Shown here: positions 18,166 through 27,014 of the stretch, piece after piece
How positions within the stretch are numbered: the stretch's first letter is position 1
Layout of the letters: each line of letters starts with the position of its first letter
Assembly (NCBI RefSeq): GCF_021401125.1
Contig: NZ_JACBFQ010000003.1
Location: forward strand, 62,001-126,000
Direction: 5' to 3'
Source: Xanthobacter sp. NM-59
Lineage (GTDB): Bacteria; Pseudomonadota; Alphaproteobacteria; Rhizobiales; Xanthobacteraceae
DNA: 64,000 nucleotides
The notes under the pieces: generated by a model
Told to the model about the DNA's origin: nothing
Database searches by the model: none
Seen by the model: only the letters and a program-made list of their open reading frames with translations
Made by a program: the position numbers and the translations under genes

Positions 18166-18888
18166 ATGGACAAGACGATCGCCACACTCGCCGAGGCGGT
18201 GGCCGGTATCGGGGACGGTGCCACGGTCATGATCGGCGGCTTCGGCGGCTCCGGCGCGCCGATCGAGCTCATCCACGCCCTGATCGACCGCTTCGTGAAG
18301 ACGGGCAGCCCGCGCGGCCTCACGGTGGTCAACAACAATGCCGGCAATGGTCATGTGGGGCTCGCCGCCATGATCGAAGTGGGCATGGTGACGAAGCTCA
18401 TCTGCTCGTTTCCGCGCTCGGCGGACCCGAGGGTCTTCACCGAGAAGTATCTGGCGGGCGAGATCGAGCTGGAGCTGGTGCCCCAGGGCACGCTGGCTGA
18501 GCGCATCCGCGCCGGCGGCGCCGGCATCCCGGCCTTCTATACCCCCACCTCCTACGGCACCGAGCTCGCGCGGGGAAAGCCGGTGGAGGAGTTCGAGGGG
18601 CGGCCTTATGTGCAGGAACGCTGGCTGAAGGCGGATTTCGCCTTGGTGAAAGGCCAGCTCGGCGATCCCCGCGGCAACCTCACCTACAGCAAGGCCGCGC
18701 GCAACTTTAACCCGCTGATGTGCATGGCGGCGCGCCAGACCATCGCCCAGGTCTCGCGCATCGTGCCCGCCGGCGACATCGACCCCGAAAACGTGGTCAC
18801 GCCGGGCATCTTCGTCGACCAGTTGGTCGAGGTGCCGAACCCGCAGCAGGAGGAACTGCTGAACCGCGCCGGAGCAACCTATCCATGA
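18166..18888 (+). CDS. pcaI: 3-oxoadipate CoA-transferase subunit A
   Basis: Alpha subunit of the enzyme that moves CoA from succinyl-CoA to 3-oxoadipate. 240 residues with the glycine-rich CoA-binding start (MIGGFGGSGAPIELIHAL) and the FYTPTSYGTELARGK region of the family. The ATG at 18166 gives the usual length. It overlaps pcaJ by 4 bp (ATGA), fitting a fixed-ratio heterodimer. Confidence 0.95.
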   Translation: MDKTIATLAEAVAGIGDGATVMIGGFGGSGAPIELIHALIDRFVKTGSPRGLTVVNNNAGNGHVGLAAMIEVGMVTKLICSFPRSADPRVFTEKYLAGEIELELVPQGTLAERIRAGGAGIPAFYTPTSYGTELARGKPVEEFEGRPYVQERWLKADFALVKGQLGDPRGNLTYSKAARNFNPLMCMAARQTIAQVSRIVPAGDIDPENVVTPGIFVDQLVEVPNPQQEELLNRAGATYP

Positions 18889-19568
18889 CCGCCAGCGACG
18901 ACATCAAGCTTTCCAACGCGCAGATCGCCTGGCGCGCGGCACAGGACATCACCGACGGCGCCTATGTCAATCTGGGCATCGGCTTTCCCGAGATGGTGGC
19001 GCGCTATCAGCCGGCAGGCCGCGAGGTGATCTACCATACCGAAAACGGCATTCTCGATTTCGGCCAGGCTCCGCCCGCGGGGCAGGAGGACTGGGACCTT
19101 ATCAATGCCGGCAAGAAGGCGGTGACGCTGAAGCCGGGGGCCTCCTTCTTCCACCATGCCGACAGCTTCGCCATGGTGCGCGGCGGCCATCTCGACGTGG
19201 CCATTCTCGGCGCCTATCAGGTGGCGCAGAATGGCGATCTCGCCAATTGGAGCGTGGGCGCCAAGGGCGTGCCGGCCGTGGGCGGTGCCATGGATCTGGT
19301 CCATGGGGCGAAACGGGTGGCTGTCATCACCGAGCACGTCACCAAGAGCGGCGAGCCGAAGCTCGTGGAGCGCTGCACCCTGCCGCTCACGGGCGTCGGC
19401 TGCGTGACGCGGGTCTATTCCAGCCTCGCCGTCATCGACATCGAGAACGGGCGTTTCGTGCTGCGCGAGAAGCTGCCTTCCCTCACGCTGGAGAAGCTGC
19501 AGTCCCTCACCGGTGCCCAGCTCGTCACCACCGGCCCGGTGGGCGACCTGATCGTGCCTGAACTCTAG
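18885..19568 (+). CDS. pcaJ: 3-oxoadipate CoA-transferase subunit B
   Basis: Beta subunit, 227 residues, carrying the catalytic glutamate in TENGILDFG (usually SENGxxG; the Glu is present). The motif GGHLDVAILGAYQV and the end GPVGDLIVPEL are as in the family. It is coupled to pcaI by a 4-bp overlap and followed after 87 bp by pcaF. That gap holds two small hairpins, one of them GCATTTC/GAAATGC at 19621-19641. Confidence 0.95.
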   Translation: MTASDDIKLSNAQIAWRAAQDITDGAYVNLGIGFPEMVARYQPAGREVIYHTENGILDFGQAPPAGQEDWDLINAGKKAVTLKPGASFFHHADSFAMVRGGHLDVAILGAYQVAQNGDLANWSVGAKGVPAVGGAMDLVHGAKRVAVITEHVTKSGEPKLVERCTLPLTGVGCVTRVYSSLAVIDIENGRFVLREKLPSLTLEKLQSLTGAQLVTTGPVGDLIVPEL

Positions 19569-19655
19569 GGCGGGCCTCGTTTCATCGAAACGGCACACGG
19601 CCCGCGATCCTTGCTTTAACGCATTTCTCTTGCGGAAATGCTTTGGGAGTCCGCA

Positions 19656-20858
19656 ATGAACGACGTCTTCATCTGCGATTACATCCGCACGCCCATCGGC
19701 CGCTTTGGCGGCGCCCTTGCGTCCGTCCGCGCCGACGATCTCGGCGCCGTTCCGCTGAAGGCCCTCATGGCCCGCAATCCGGGAATGGATTTCGGCGCGG
19801 TGGATGATGTGATCTTCGGCTGCGCTAACCAGGCGGGCGAGGACAATCGCAACGTGGCCCGTATGTCGCTGCTTCTGGCCGGCCTGCCCCTGGGCGTGTC
19901 GGGCACCACCATTAACCGACTGTGCGGCTCTGGCATGGATGCCATCATCACCGCCGCCCGCGCCATCAAGGCGGGCGAGGCAAAGCTGATGATCGCCGGC
20001 GGCGTGGAATCCATGTCGCGCGCACCGTTCGTCCTGCCCAAGGCCGAAACCGGCTTTTCCCGCCACGCCGAGATTCACGACACCACCATTGGCTGGCGCT
20101 TCGTCAATCCGCTGATGAAGGCGCAATACGGCGTGGATTCCATGCCCGAGACCGGAGAGAACGTGGCTGAGGATTTCGCCATCAGCCGCGCCGACCAGGA
20201 TGCCTTCGCCCTGCGCTCGCAGGCCAAAGCATCCGCCGCGCAGCAGGATGGCCGCCTTGCCCGGGAGATCGTCCCCGTCACCATTCCGCAGCGCAAGGGA
20301 GAGCCCGTGGTGGTGGACCGCGACGAGCATCCCCGCGCCACCACACTGGAGGCCTTGGCAAAGCTGCCCACCCCCTTCCGCAAGGGCGGATCGGTGACGG
20401 CGGGCAATGCCTCTGGCGTGAATGACGGGGCGGCCGCGCTCATCCTCGCAGATGAAGCCACGGCGGCGCGGCATGGCCTCACGCCCATCGCCCGCGTGCT
20501 AGGCGGGGCGGCGGCCGGCGTGCCGCCGCGCATTATGGGCATCGGTCCGGCGCCAGCCTCGAAGAAGCTGATGGCGCGCCTGGGCCTCACGGCGGCGGAT
20601 TTCGACGTGATCGAGCTGAACGAGGCCTTCGCCTCGCAGGGGCTCGCCACCCTGCGCGATCTCGGGATCGCGGACGATGATCCGCGCGTCAACCCGAACG
20701 GCGGCGCCATTGCCCTGGGTCATCCCCTGGGCATGTCGGGCGCCCGCATCACCGGCACGGCGGCGTTGCAGCTCGCCCTCACCGGCGGCAAGCGCTCCTT
20801 GAGCACCATGTGCATCGGCGTGGGCCAGGGCATCGCGGTGGCCCTGGAGCGGGTCTGA
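19656..20858 (+). CDS. pcaF: 3-oxoadipyl-CoA thiolase
   Basis: Cleaves 3-oxoadipyl-CoA to succinyl-CoA and acetyl-CoA, the end of the pathway. 400-residue thiolase with the nucleophilic Cys in NRLCGSGMDA, the catalytic His in GGAIALGHPLG and the second Cys in MCIGVGQG. NHA-type residues appear as LNEAFASQ. The ATG at 19656 follows GGGAG. It completes the pcaIJF operon. Confidence 0.95.
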   Translation: MNDVFICDYIRTPIGRFGGALASVRADDLGAVPLKALMARNPGMDFGAVDDVIFGCANQAGEDNRNVARMSLLLAGLPLGVSGTTINRLCGSGMDAIITAARAIKAGEAKLMIAGGVESMSRAPFVLPKAETGFSRHAEIHDTTIGWRFVNPLMKAQYGVDSMPETGENVAEDFAISRADQDAFALRSQAKASAAQQDGRLAREIVPVTIPQRKGEPVVVDRDEHPRATTLEALAKLPTPFRKGGSVTAGNASGVNDGAAALILADEATAARHGLTPIARVLGGAAAGVPPRIMGIGPAPASKKLMARLGLTAADFDVIELNEAFASQGLATLRDLGIADDDPRVNPNGGAIALGHPLGMSGARITGTAALQLALTGGKRSLSTMCIGVGQGIAVALERV

Positions 20859-21010
20859 GGCGTCTCCTCGCGCCCTTGGGTGAAACACCTCCGGTGTACC
20901 AGAGGCCACGTTGTGTGAGCTCTGCGGCTCTCTTCCGCTGGTCGAGCCGAGCGTGTTCTTCGGCTTCGGCCGGCGGGATGTTCTCGCCAGGCCTGCGGCC
21001 CATGGATGCG
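20859..21010 (-). mobile_element. Possible IS3-family transposase C-terminal remnant
   Basis: On the minus strand a short frame gives GENIPPAEAEEHARL, which resembles the G(N/D)IPPAEAE box at the end of IS3-family OrfB transposases. No start, DDE core or terminal repeat is found. The identification rests on one short motif. Confidence 0.35.
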
Positions 21011-21090
21011 CTCGGCCTTGTCGAGCTCATCGATCCCCCAGGAGGGCGTTGTCGTCGCTGCCGCCGATGGCGGCGCTCAGGATTCATCGA

Positions 21091-21470
21091 TCAGAGTCGG
21101 AATGCGATGGCTGCGGCGATGCAGATGGCCGACAAGACGGTGTGGGCGCATCGGTTATAGCGTGTAGCGATACGGCCCCAGTCTTTCAGCTCAGCGACCA
21201 GGTTCTCGATCCCGTGGCGTTGGTGACAGAAACTGCGGTCATTGCGATAGGGACGCCTGCGGCTTCCCGATGGGGGAATGCGCGTCGTGAGGGCCTTGTC
21301 GGCGATGAGAACCTTGGCCGGTGGCAGGGCTTTGAACAGGATGCGCGCGCCCTTGCGGTCGCTCATCAGGCGTTCGGTTAAAAAGCGCGACGACGGGCTG
21401 GCCCTTCTCCGCGCAGACCATGTGCAGCCCGGAGTTCAGTCCACCCATTGTGGGCCCGCTGCCCCGGCTT
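21091..21470 (-). pseudogene. IS5-family transposase remnant
   Basis: The minus strand reads GGLNSGLHMVCAEKGQPVVA, then after a frame change SDRKGARILFKALPPAKVLI and ADK. A deletion then joins directly to IPPSGSRRRPYR and RHGIENLVAELKDWGRIATR (YNRCAHTVLSAICIAAA at the end). This is the IS5/IS427-type DDE domain with its final Glu in the IEN motif. About 20 residues between ADK and IPPSGSR and the whole N-terminus are missing, so it is dead. It marks the edge of a decayed accessory zone. Confidence 0.75.
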
Positions 21471-21694
21471 CAGGCCGACGCCGATGGAACGCAATTAACA
21501 GTTTCTGCTATATTTCAAATGGCCTCCCGGACGCCCCTGAACGCCCGCGGGATACAGTTCCAGGTTGCTCGCCGCCACCGATGCCACATTTGCCGATTTG
21601 GCGAATGATTTGCCGCCAATGGCCGCCGTTCGCCCGCTAAGGTCCCCTTTCCGATGCGCGCTGAACTGTCTTTGTTCGCGAATGCTGAGGGCGG
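21471..21694. other. Non-coding stretch, nothing recognised
   Basis: This stretch lies between the IS5 remnant and the TauE/SafE gene. No gene, inverted repeat or attachment site could be supported. Confidence 0.35.
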
Positions 21695-22444
21695 TCATAG
21701 CAGCGACCTCGCTGCCATTTCGCATCCGAGCAGCAGCAGGCAGGCCAGAAACCCACGACGAAAGGCCAAGGGGCTGATCCGGTTGCGAGCGCGCTGCCCC
21801 ACCCACATGCCTGCCAGCGCAGGGACCACGGATAGGGCTGACAGCGCGAGATGCTCGCTCTGAAAGGCTCGATGCGCGCCAAGACCAACCGCCATCGCAA
21901 TCGTCGACACCGTGAAAGACAGGCCAAGCGCCTGCACCAGATCATCCTTCGCGAGCCCAAGCGCCTGCAGATAGGGCACGGCCGGAATGACGAATACGCC
22001 CGTTCCTCCCGTCACTGCGCCAGTAACCCCGCCGATGAGCGGCGACAGCCAGATTTCAGCGTGGCGGGAAACACTGAACTGTCCAGCGAATAGCGTATAG
22101 GCGGCATAGACAATGAGGGCGACGCCGAGCAACGTCGTCGTCACTTCAGCATCGCCGCTGGCGATCCAACTCGATCCGAGCAGGGTTCCCGCGACGATCG
22201 CCAGCATCATCGGCCACAGTCGCCGCAATTGCGAGGCGAAGCTCGGTCCGGCCGCGAGTTGCCACACATTGGTGACGAAGGACGGGACGATCAGCAGGGT
22301 TGCGGCCGCCAATGGGGAGATGAAGGCGCCGAGCACGCCCATCGCGACGGTCGGAAGGCCCATTCCGGTGACGCCCTTGACGAGCCCTGCGGCGAAGAAG
22401 GTCGCCAGGACGGCGGCGAGTGTTGCTATCGGAAGATCAAACAT
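21695..22444 (-). CDS. TauE/SafE-family membrane transporter (sulfite/organic anion exporter)
   Basis: 249-residue integral membrane protein with about eight hydrophobic segments. The two family repeats are visible: ATFFAAGLVKGVTGMGLPTV near the start and LIGGVTGAVTGGTGVFVIPA in the middle. Family members export sulfite, sulfoacetate or related anions; the substrate here is unknown. It is divergent from a LysR gene with a 97-bp gap, which suggests substrate-controlled expression by that regulator. It is intact although it lies within decayed sequence. Confidence 0.85.
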   Translation of the reverse strand: MFDLPIATLAAVLATFFAAGLVKGVTGMGLPTVAMGVLGAFISPLAAATLLIVPSFVTNVWQLAAGPSFASQLRRLWPMMLAIVAGTLLGSSWIASGDAEVTTTLLGVALIVYAAYTLFAGQFSVSRHAEIWLSPLIGGVTGAVTGGTGVFVIPAVPYLQALGLAKDDLVQALGLSFTVSTIAMAVGLGAHRAFQSEHLALSALSVVPALAGMWVGQRARNRISPLAFRRGFLACLLLLGCEMAARSLL

Positions 22445-22541
22445 TCCAGAGGGCTACCGCATCGGGCGCTATCGACAATGCGGATCTCGCGATAGCAGAC
22501 TTCGGATATGCCGAAGGCTGAAGATCGACTATTCTGCCCTC

Positions 22542-23432
22542 ATGCGCTTCGACCTCACCGATCTTCGCCTGTTTCTTGCCGTTGCGGATGCTGGCAGCAT
22601 CACGCGCGGCGCGGTCGATGCCGGGATGTCGTTGCCAGCTGCCAGCGAGAGGCTTCGGGATATGGAAGCGGTGGGCGAAGTGCTGCTGCTCCATCGAGGC
22701 CGCCGTGGCGTCGAGCTGACTGAGGCCGGTGAGGCCCTCGCTCATCATGCGCGCACGATCTTGCGCCAAATGGCGCAGATGCGCGGCGAACTCGGACGTT
22801 ACGCCAAGGGGCTGCGCGCCAATATCAGCATCCTCGCCAATACGGCGGCCGTCTCCGAGTTCCTGCCGGAGCGGCTTGCTCCATGGATGATGGTCAATCC
22901 CCAGATCGACATCGAACTGAAGGAGCGGCAGAGTTTCGAGATTGCGCGAAGTATTGCCTCAGGCTTTGCTGAGATCGGCATTCTGTCGAATGCAGCTGGG
23001 ACCGAGGGGCTGATCTTGCGCCCGTTTGCCATCGACCGGCTCGGCGTCGTGTTTACGGCCAATCACGTTCTCGCGGGAAAGCGACGGCTTCGCTTTGCCG
23101 ATGTGCTTGATTATCATTTCATCGGCCTGATGGATGGTGCCCTGCAGAAACATATCGAGATGCAGGCGGCGAGGCTGGGCGCCAGGATCAAGCTGCGTGT
23201 GGCGCTCCGCAGTTTCGAAGGCATTTGCCGTATGGCCGGCGAGGGCGTCGGTATCGGCATCGTGCCGGAAAAGGCGGCGCGGCATTGGAAGCGATCGGCG
23301 CGGATAGGTTTCGCGCGGCTTTCTGACGACTGGGCAACCCGCCAGCTTTCGGCCTGTGTGCGCAACGAGGCGGACTTGACCCCCGCGGCGCTCAGCCTGT
23401 TCGACCACCTGACCTCGAGCCCTTACCTCTGA
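22542..23432 (+). CDS. LysR-type transcriptional regulator
   Basis: 296 residues. It has an N-terminal winged helix (LTDLRLFLAVADAGSITRGA, LPAASERLRDMEA) and a LysR effector domain; the start ATG at 22542 gives MRFDLTDLRLF. It is divergent from the TauE/SafE gene and probably controls it. Members of this branch are often beside TauE/SafE exporters. No effector can be inferred. Confidence 0.85.
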   Translation: MRFDLTDLRLFLAVADAGSITRGAVDAGMSLPAASERLRDMEAVGEVLLLHRGRRGVELTEAGEALAHHARTILRQMAQMRGELGRYAKGLRANISILANTAAVSEFLPERLAPWMMVNPQIDIELKERQSFEIARSIASGFAEIGILSNAAGTEGLILRPFAIDRLGVVFTANHVLAGKRRLRFADVLDYHFIGLMDGALQKHIEMQAARLGARIKLRVALRSFEGICRMAGEGVGIGIVPEKAARHWKRSARIGFARLSDDWATRQLSACVRNEADLTPAALSLFDHLTSSPYL

Positions 23433-23817
23433 GGCGACCTGACACGCTCCCCGTCAGGCAATCCCGTCCTGGTCCATTGCGTGCCAAGCGGCGACGCGCG
23501 CCATGACCCTACTCATCAGCTGCGCCCAGCTCGCCCCGTTCGCCGCCCTATGGAAACCGATGCGCCGGCCCATAGATCAGGCATGGCAGGAAAGGCTCCG
23601 ACTGCCGATTATACTGAGATATTGTGGCGCTTGTTCTCGTCAGGCGGCGCATCGCCACGCGCGAGGACCGAGGTGGCCACTCATTATTCCCCGCCGTCTG
23701 CCCCGAGACCGCCGTCGCTTTCCGGCTCTGACGCATGAACCTTGAGCCTAGGGTGTGGGCTGCGCGGTGGCGAAGAGGAACTTGGGAATGCCTGCTGTAA
23801 GCCTTTCACGGCATTGG
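23433..23817. other. Non-coding stretch, nothing recognised
   Basis: This is the gap between the LysR stop and the end of the cas3 relic. Short open frames exist on both strands but none has a recognisable family, a ribosome site or convincing codon use. Confidence 0.35.
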
Positions 23818-25882
23818 TCATACGGGCTTGGAACGCAGACCGAAACGATCATACAGAAAGGCTCTGCTGGCGAATTGGAACTCGAGGCCGCGATCGGCCT
23901 GCTGAATGCTCGTGGGCTCCGTTTCCGGCTCCGCCGCGCCAGCGACGTGGCTCGGGAGCACCAGCCGGTGGACAACCGGCGCGCTCGGGAAAGGACCCGT
24001 AGCAGAGGGATAAAGTGAATCTCCCGGTCGCTCACGCCCAGCCGCGTTCCGATGATCTCATCCTTCTCCACCCTGAAGTCGGGCAGGACCTGCGCCAGTC
24101 CACCACGGCCAGGGCGGCCGTGCTCCTGCGGGCGAAAAGGCGTCCGATGCTGTCGGCCTCAACGGAGCTCCACTGCGGATCGCCATCGCCCAATTCCCAT
24201 GCGAGCGATGCCATCGACGCAGAACAGGATTGGATCGCCACCGGCCTGGTCTTCGAGGGCCGCGAGGGTCACCACCGCATCGCGCACCAGATTGCGGATC
24301 ACCAGCACTTTCGCGCCGTCGCGGGCGGTCGCGAGGGCCCTTTCGGCGATCTCCCCGGGCTGTCCGATGGTGCTGGATGGCACGACCTCCACCCGCTTCG
24401 ATCGGCTTTGCCCGATGGCCAGCCGCATCACCGGGTCGCCCGCGCCACCCTGCGACAGGGCTGGGTGAGGCATGGCGATCACGTCGTTGAGCGCAGGAAG
24501 CGGAGTGTGGCGCGTTCCCGGCGCGAGCAGGCGGGCGCGCGCCACCGTGCCGAGGGTTGCCGACAAAAGCAGCGCCTGACCGCCAGCGGCAACATGCTGC
24601 TCCAGCAGCCGTTCGAGCAGTGCGCTCATATAAGCGTCGGAAGTATGGACTTCGTCCACCGCCAGCAGCGAGCGGGAGAGGCAGAAGCTGCGCATCTGGG
24701 CGTGCTTCACCCGCACGATGCCCAGCAGGGCCGGGTCAATGGTGCCCAACGCCACTGGCGCGGTGAGAAAGCGCTTCGGCCTCTCGGCGGCCCAGCGGGG
24801 GCGCTTTGTGTCCTCGTCGGGGTCGTCCGTCCATTGGGCGCCGAAGTCCGGCGGCGGGCGCAGCGGGTCTCACCGGCAGCGACATCACCGGGCAGAGCGC
24901 GCACCACGTCCAGCTGCCCTTCCCCAGCAGGCGGTCGCATGCGGCTTGAATGCGGGCATGCTTGGCACTCGCAGCGCCGCGCGTCGGCAGGGCGAAATAA
25001 AGCCCGTCCACCATGCTGTCGGCAAACAGGTGGGCGAAGCGCCGGAACGCCGCCTCGATCTTGCCGGAGCCGGTTTCGGCCTCCAGGCCCACGATCGGCC
25101 CCGCCAGCTCTGCGACCGCCAGTTGGAGGGGCGAGGGTGGATAGGGGCCGATGGCGGAAAAATCGAATACAGCAGGCAGAAGATGCCGCATTTTCCTGGG
25201 GTCGAGGCCGAGCCGCTCCACCAGATCACGGGCGCGCACCCGCGACAGGTCGAGACGCGACGGTGCTCCCGCCTCGGAAAAAGGGAAGGCATCCGGGGCG
25301 CTATCGGAGCCCAGCCGGTCAGCGAGCTGCAGCAGCCCCAGGAAAGCGTGCCAGAACGGCGCCGGTTTCAGGAGGTTGGGAAGCAGGGGGGCCTCCCGGC
25401 TCAAACGCCGCGGGCCATCCGTGCCGCGCGGTATCGATCAGCGTTCACACGGCCGTGATTGGATCGCGCTCCAGCGTCGGAGCCCAAAACGGCCCGAATG
25501 GCGCGCGGGCCTGGAAATCAGGGGGGCTCGCCATGGTGGCCGAGGATGATCGCCAGCAAATGCACGCCATTGGCAGCCCGGGGCTCGGCGGCATCCAGGC
25601 CGGTTTGCTGGCGGCGGGAGCGATCGGCCGCCACGTAGATGGCCTCGGTCACATGGCCCCGTCACCGCGCTGAAGGCGGTGGTTGGCCTTGCCGAAATCA
25701 TGAAGGAAAGCGAGGGCGCAAAGCCGCGCGGTCCGGACCGGCAGCACGTCCGCCACGCCGGCAAGAGCAGCCAGCCGGCGCTGGATCAGGCGCAGCATCA
25801 AAAGCGCCACCGCCGCCACGTCGGCGCAATGATCCGCCAGCGGGTCCCATGCCTGGAACGGCGCGCGAAGGGGGAGATCCAT
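23818..25882 (-). pseudogene. cas3: cas3 pseudogene (type I CRISPR helicase-nuclease), frameshifted
   Basis: Pieces of Cas3 occur in order on the minus strand but in different frames. The HD nuclease start has DPLADHCADVAAV and FLHDFGKANHR (near 25700-25860). Next come a helicase part with GLEAETGSGKIEAAF and GLYFALPTRGA (about 24990-25100), then motif II LAVDEVHTSDAYM and motif III LLSATLG (about 24530-24680). The Cas3 end SRAFLYDRFGLRSKPV stops at 23818. Frame breaks lie near 25650, 25430, 24740 and 24050. The helicase P-loop has SGKIE where SGKTE is expected. It cannot give a functional product. The neighbouring casA relic and I-E repeats indicate subtype I-E. Confidence 0.75.
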
Positions 25883-25968
25883 GGTCCGTCACGGGGTCCA
25901 AGTTGACGCATGGGGACGAGCCAAGATCGATTGCAACCAGAGTGAGAAGGCAACTGGAATGCTCGTAC

Positions 25969-26449
25969 ATGCCGAATGCGCTGGACCTTGCCTGTATTCG
26001 CATCCTTGATCGCAAGGCTAACGAGCAGCCCTTCACCCTTCCCGATCCCTATGCCGCTTTGCTGCGGGACGAGGTGGCGAGCCTTCCGTGCGCTGCGTCC
26101 GCGCCAACGCCATGCGTGGCACGCTTTTCTGTGCCAGCTTGGTGCGCTGGCCTGCCTCAAGGCGGATTTGGAAGAGCCCCCGCCGGACGCCGAAAGCTGG
26201 CGCGCTTTGCTGCGCGGCCTGACGCCGGACTTTCCGGGTGATGAGCCCTGGCATCTCGTCGGTCCGCCGGACCAGCCGGCGCTGCTCCAGGCCCCGGTCC
26301 CCTCGGGCCGGCACGACGACAAGCAAGCCGGCGGCCTTGGTCTCGAAGCCCTCGGCACCCCACCGCGACGACTGGCGGACCTTGACGGGGCTCTGGCTTC
26401 TGTGTGGCAGGGCAGTCCGCCACATTTCATCTTCTTGATAGTGCTTTAA
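25969..26449 (+). pseudogene. casA: casA/cse1 N-terminal remnant (type I-E Cascade large subunit)
   Basis: The plus strand begins MPNALDLACIRIL and continues TLPDPYAALLRDEVASL. A one-base shift near 26090 leads into ALRPRQRHAWHAFLCQLGAL and then LLRGLTPDFPGDEPWHLV and QPALLQAPVP. These match the N-terminal third of a clade of Cse1/CasA proteins. Downstream homology stops about 26330 and the frame ends at 26449, just before the CRISPR leader. The rest of casA and the casBCDE12 genes are gone. It is divergent from the cas3 relic. Confidence 0.65.
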
Positions 26450-26470
26450 AATCAATATGTTATATCCAAA
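26440..26470 (+). promoter_or_regulatory. AT-rich CRISPR leader end
   Basis: This AT-rich tract, unusual in this GC-rich window, directly abuts the first repeat on its plus-strand upstream side. It resembles the leader end of type I-E arrays (TTAAAATCAATATGTTATA). Confidence 0.55.
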
Positions 26471-26560
26471 GAACTCCCCCGCCCATGCGGGGATGGACCG
26501 TGCATGATACAGCCGAAGGACACCACCGACGCGGCTCCCCCGCCTGCGCGGGGATGGAGC
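26471..26560 (+). CRISPR. Vestigial type I-E CRISPR array: two repeats, one spacer
   Basis: Repeat 1 occupies 26471-26499 and repeat 2 26532-26560. Both are 29 nt and share a core (CTCCCCCGC...GCGGGGATGGA) with the I-E hairpin. The single spacer (26500-26531) is 32 nt, giving the 61-nt period typical of subtype I-E. The repeats differ at several bases, so one or both have drifted. With cas3 and casA broken the array is almost certainly inactive unless Cas proteins act from elsewhere. Confidence 0.8.
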
Positions 26561-26573
26561 GTTCCGCGTTCGC

Positions 26574-26769
26574 TACGCTGACTTTCCGGACACCGCTCAT
26601 CCCGACAAGGCGCCGAAGACCACCTTGAAGGCGGAGGTCGACCAGGAGGCCTGGGAAAGCCTGCGCCGCACCCGCTCGCGCCCCTTCCCGCAGCACGGGA
26701 GCGGCCGGGGGGCGCTGAAGGTTATTCAACCCTCTCAGTGATCAGGTGATGAAGGTGCGCGCGGTCTAA
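26574..26769 (+). pseudogene. C-terminal remnant, possibly of a site-specific DNA methyltransferase
   Basis: The plus strand reads RYADFPDTAHPDKAPKTTLK then AEVDQEAWESLRRTRSRPFP. After a one-base shift near 26735 it gives FNPLSDQVMKVRAV and TAA (26767-26769). The pattern K.TLKAEVD.EAW..L....SRPF followed by (I)NHLGDEVMKV resembles the end of some adenine-specific DNA methyltransferases of alphaproteobacteria. I recall this from memory of the family, so the name is tentative. It begins immediately after the second CRISPR repeat and has no start. Confidence 0.35.
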
Positions 26770-27014
26770 CGCCCTTTCGAGCAACGTGGGTACCGGCGCG
26801 GGTCGGGAAAGCGCGCTCGCTTCATGCCAGCGGCGCCGGCCCCTGCCCTGCCACACAAGCCTTTGGCCGGCTTTCGGCGGCCGGGGAAAACGGGCGGCCG
26901 CGGCGCCGGAGGACCGGCCCCGCTTCGAAGGCGCCCGCGCGTGGCGGGCATGCCCCTGGCGGCACGGGACGGAGGCGCACGGCCCCGCCCCACCCGGCGT
27001 GCAGACGCAGCGGC

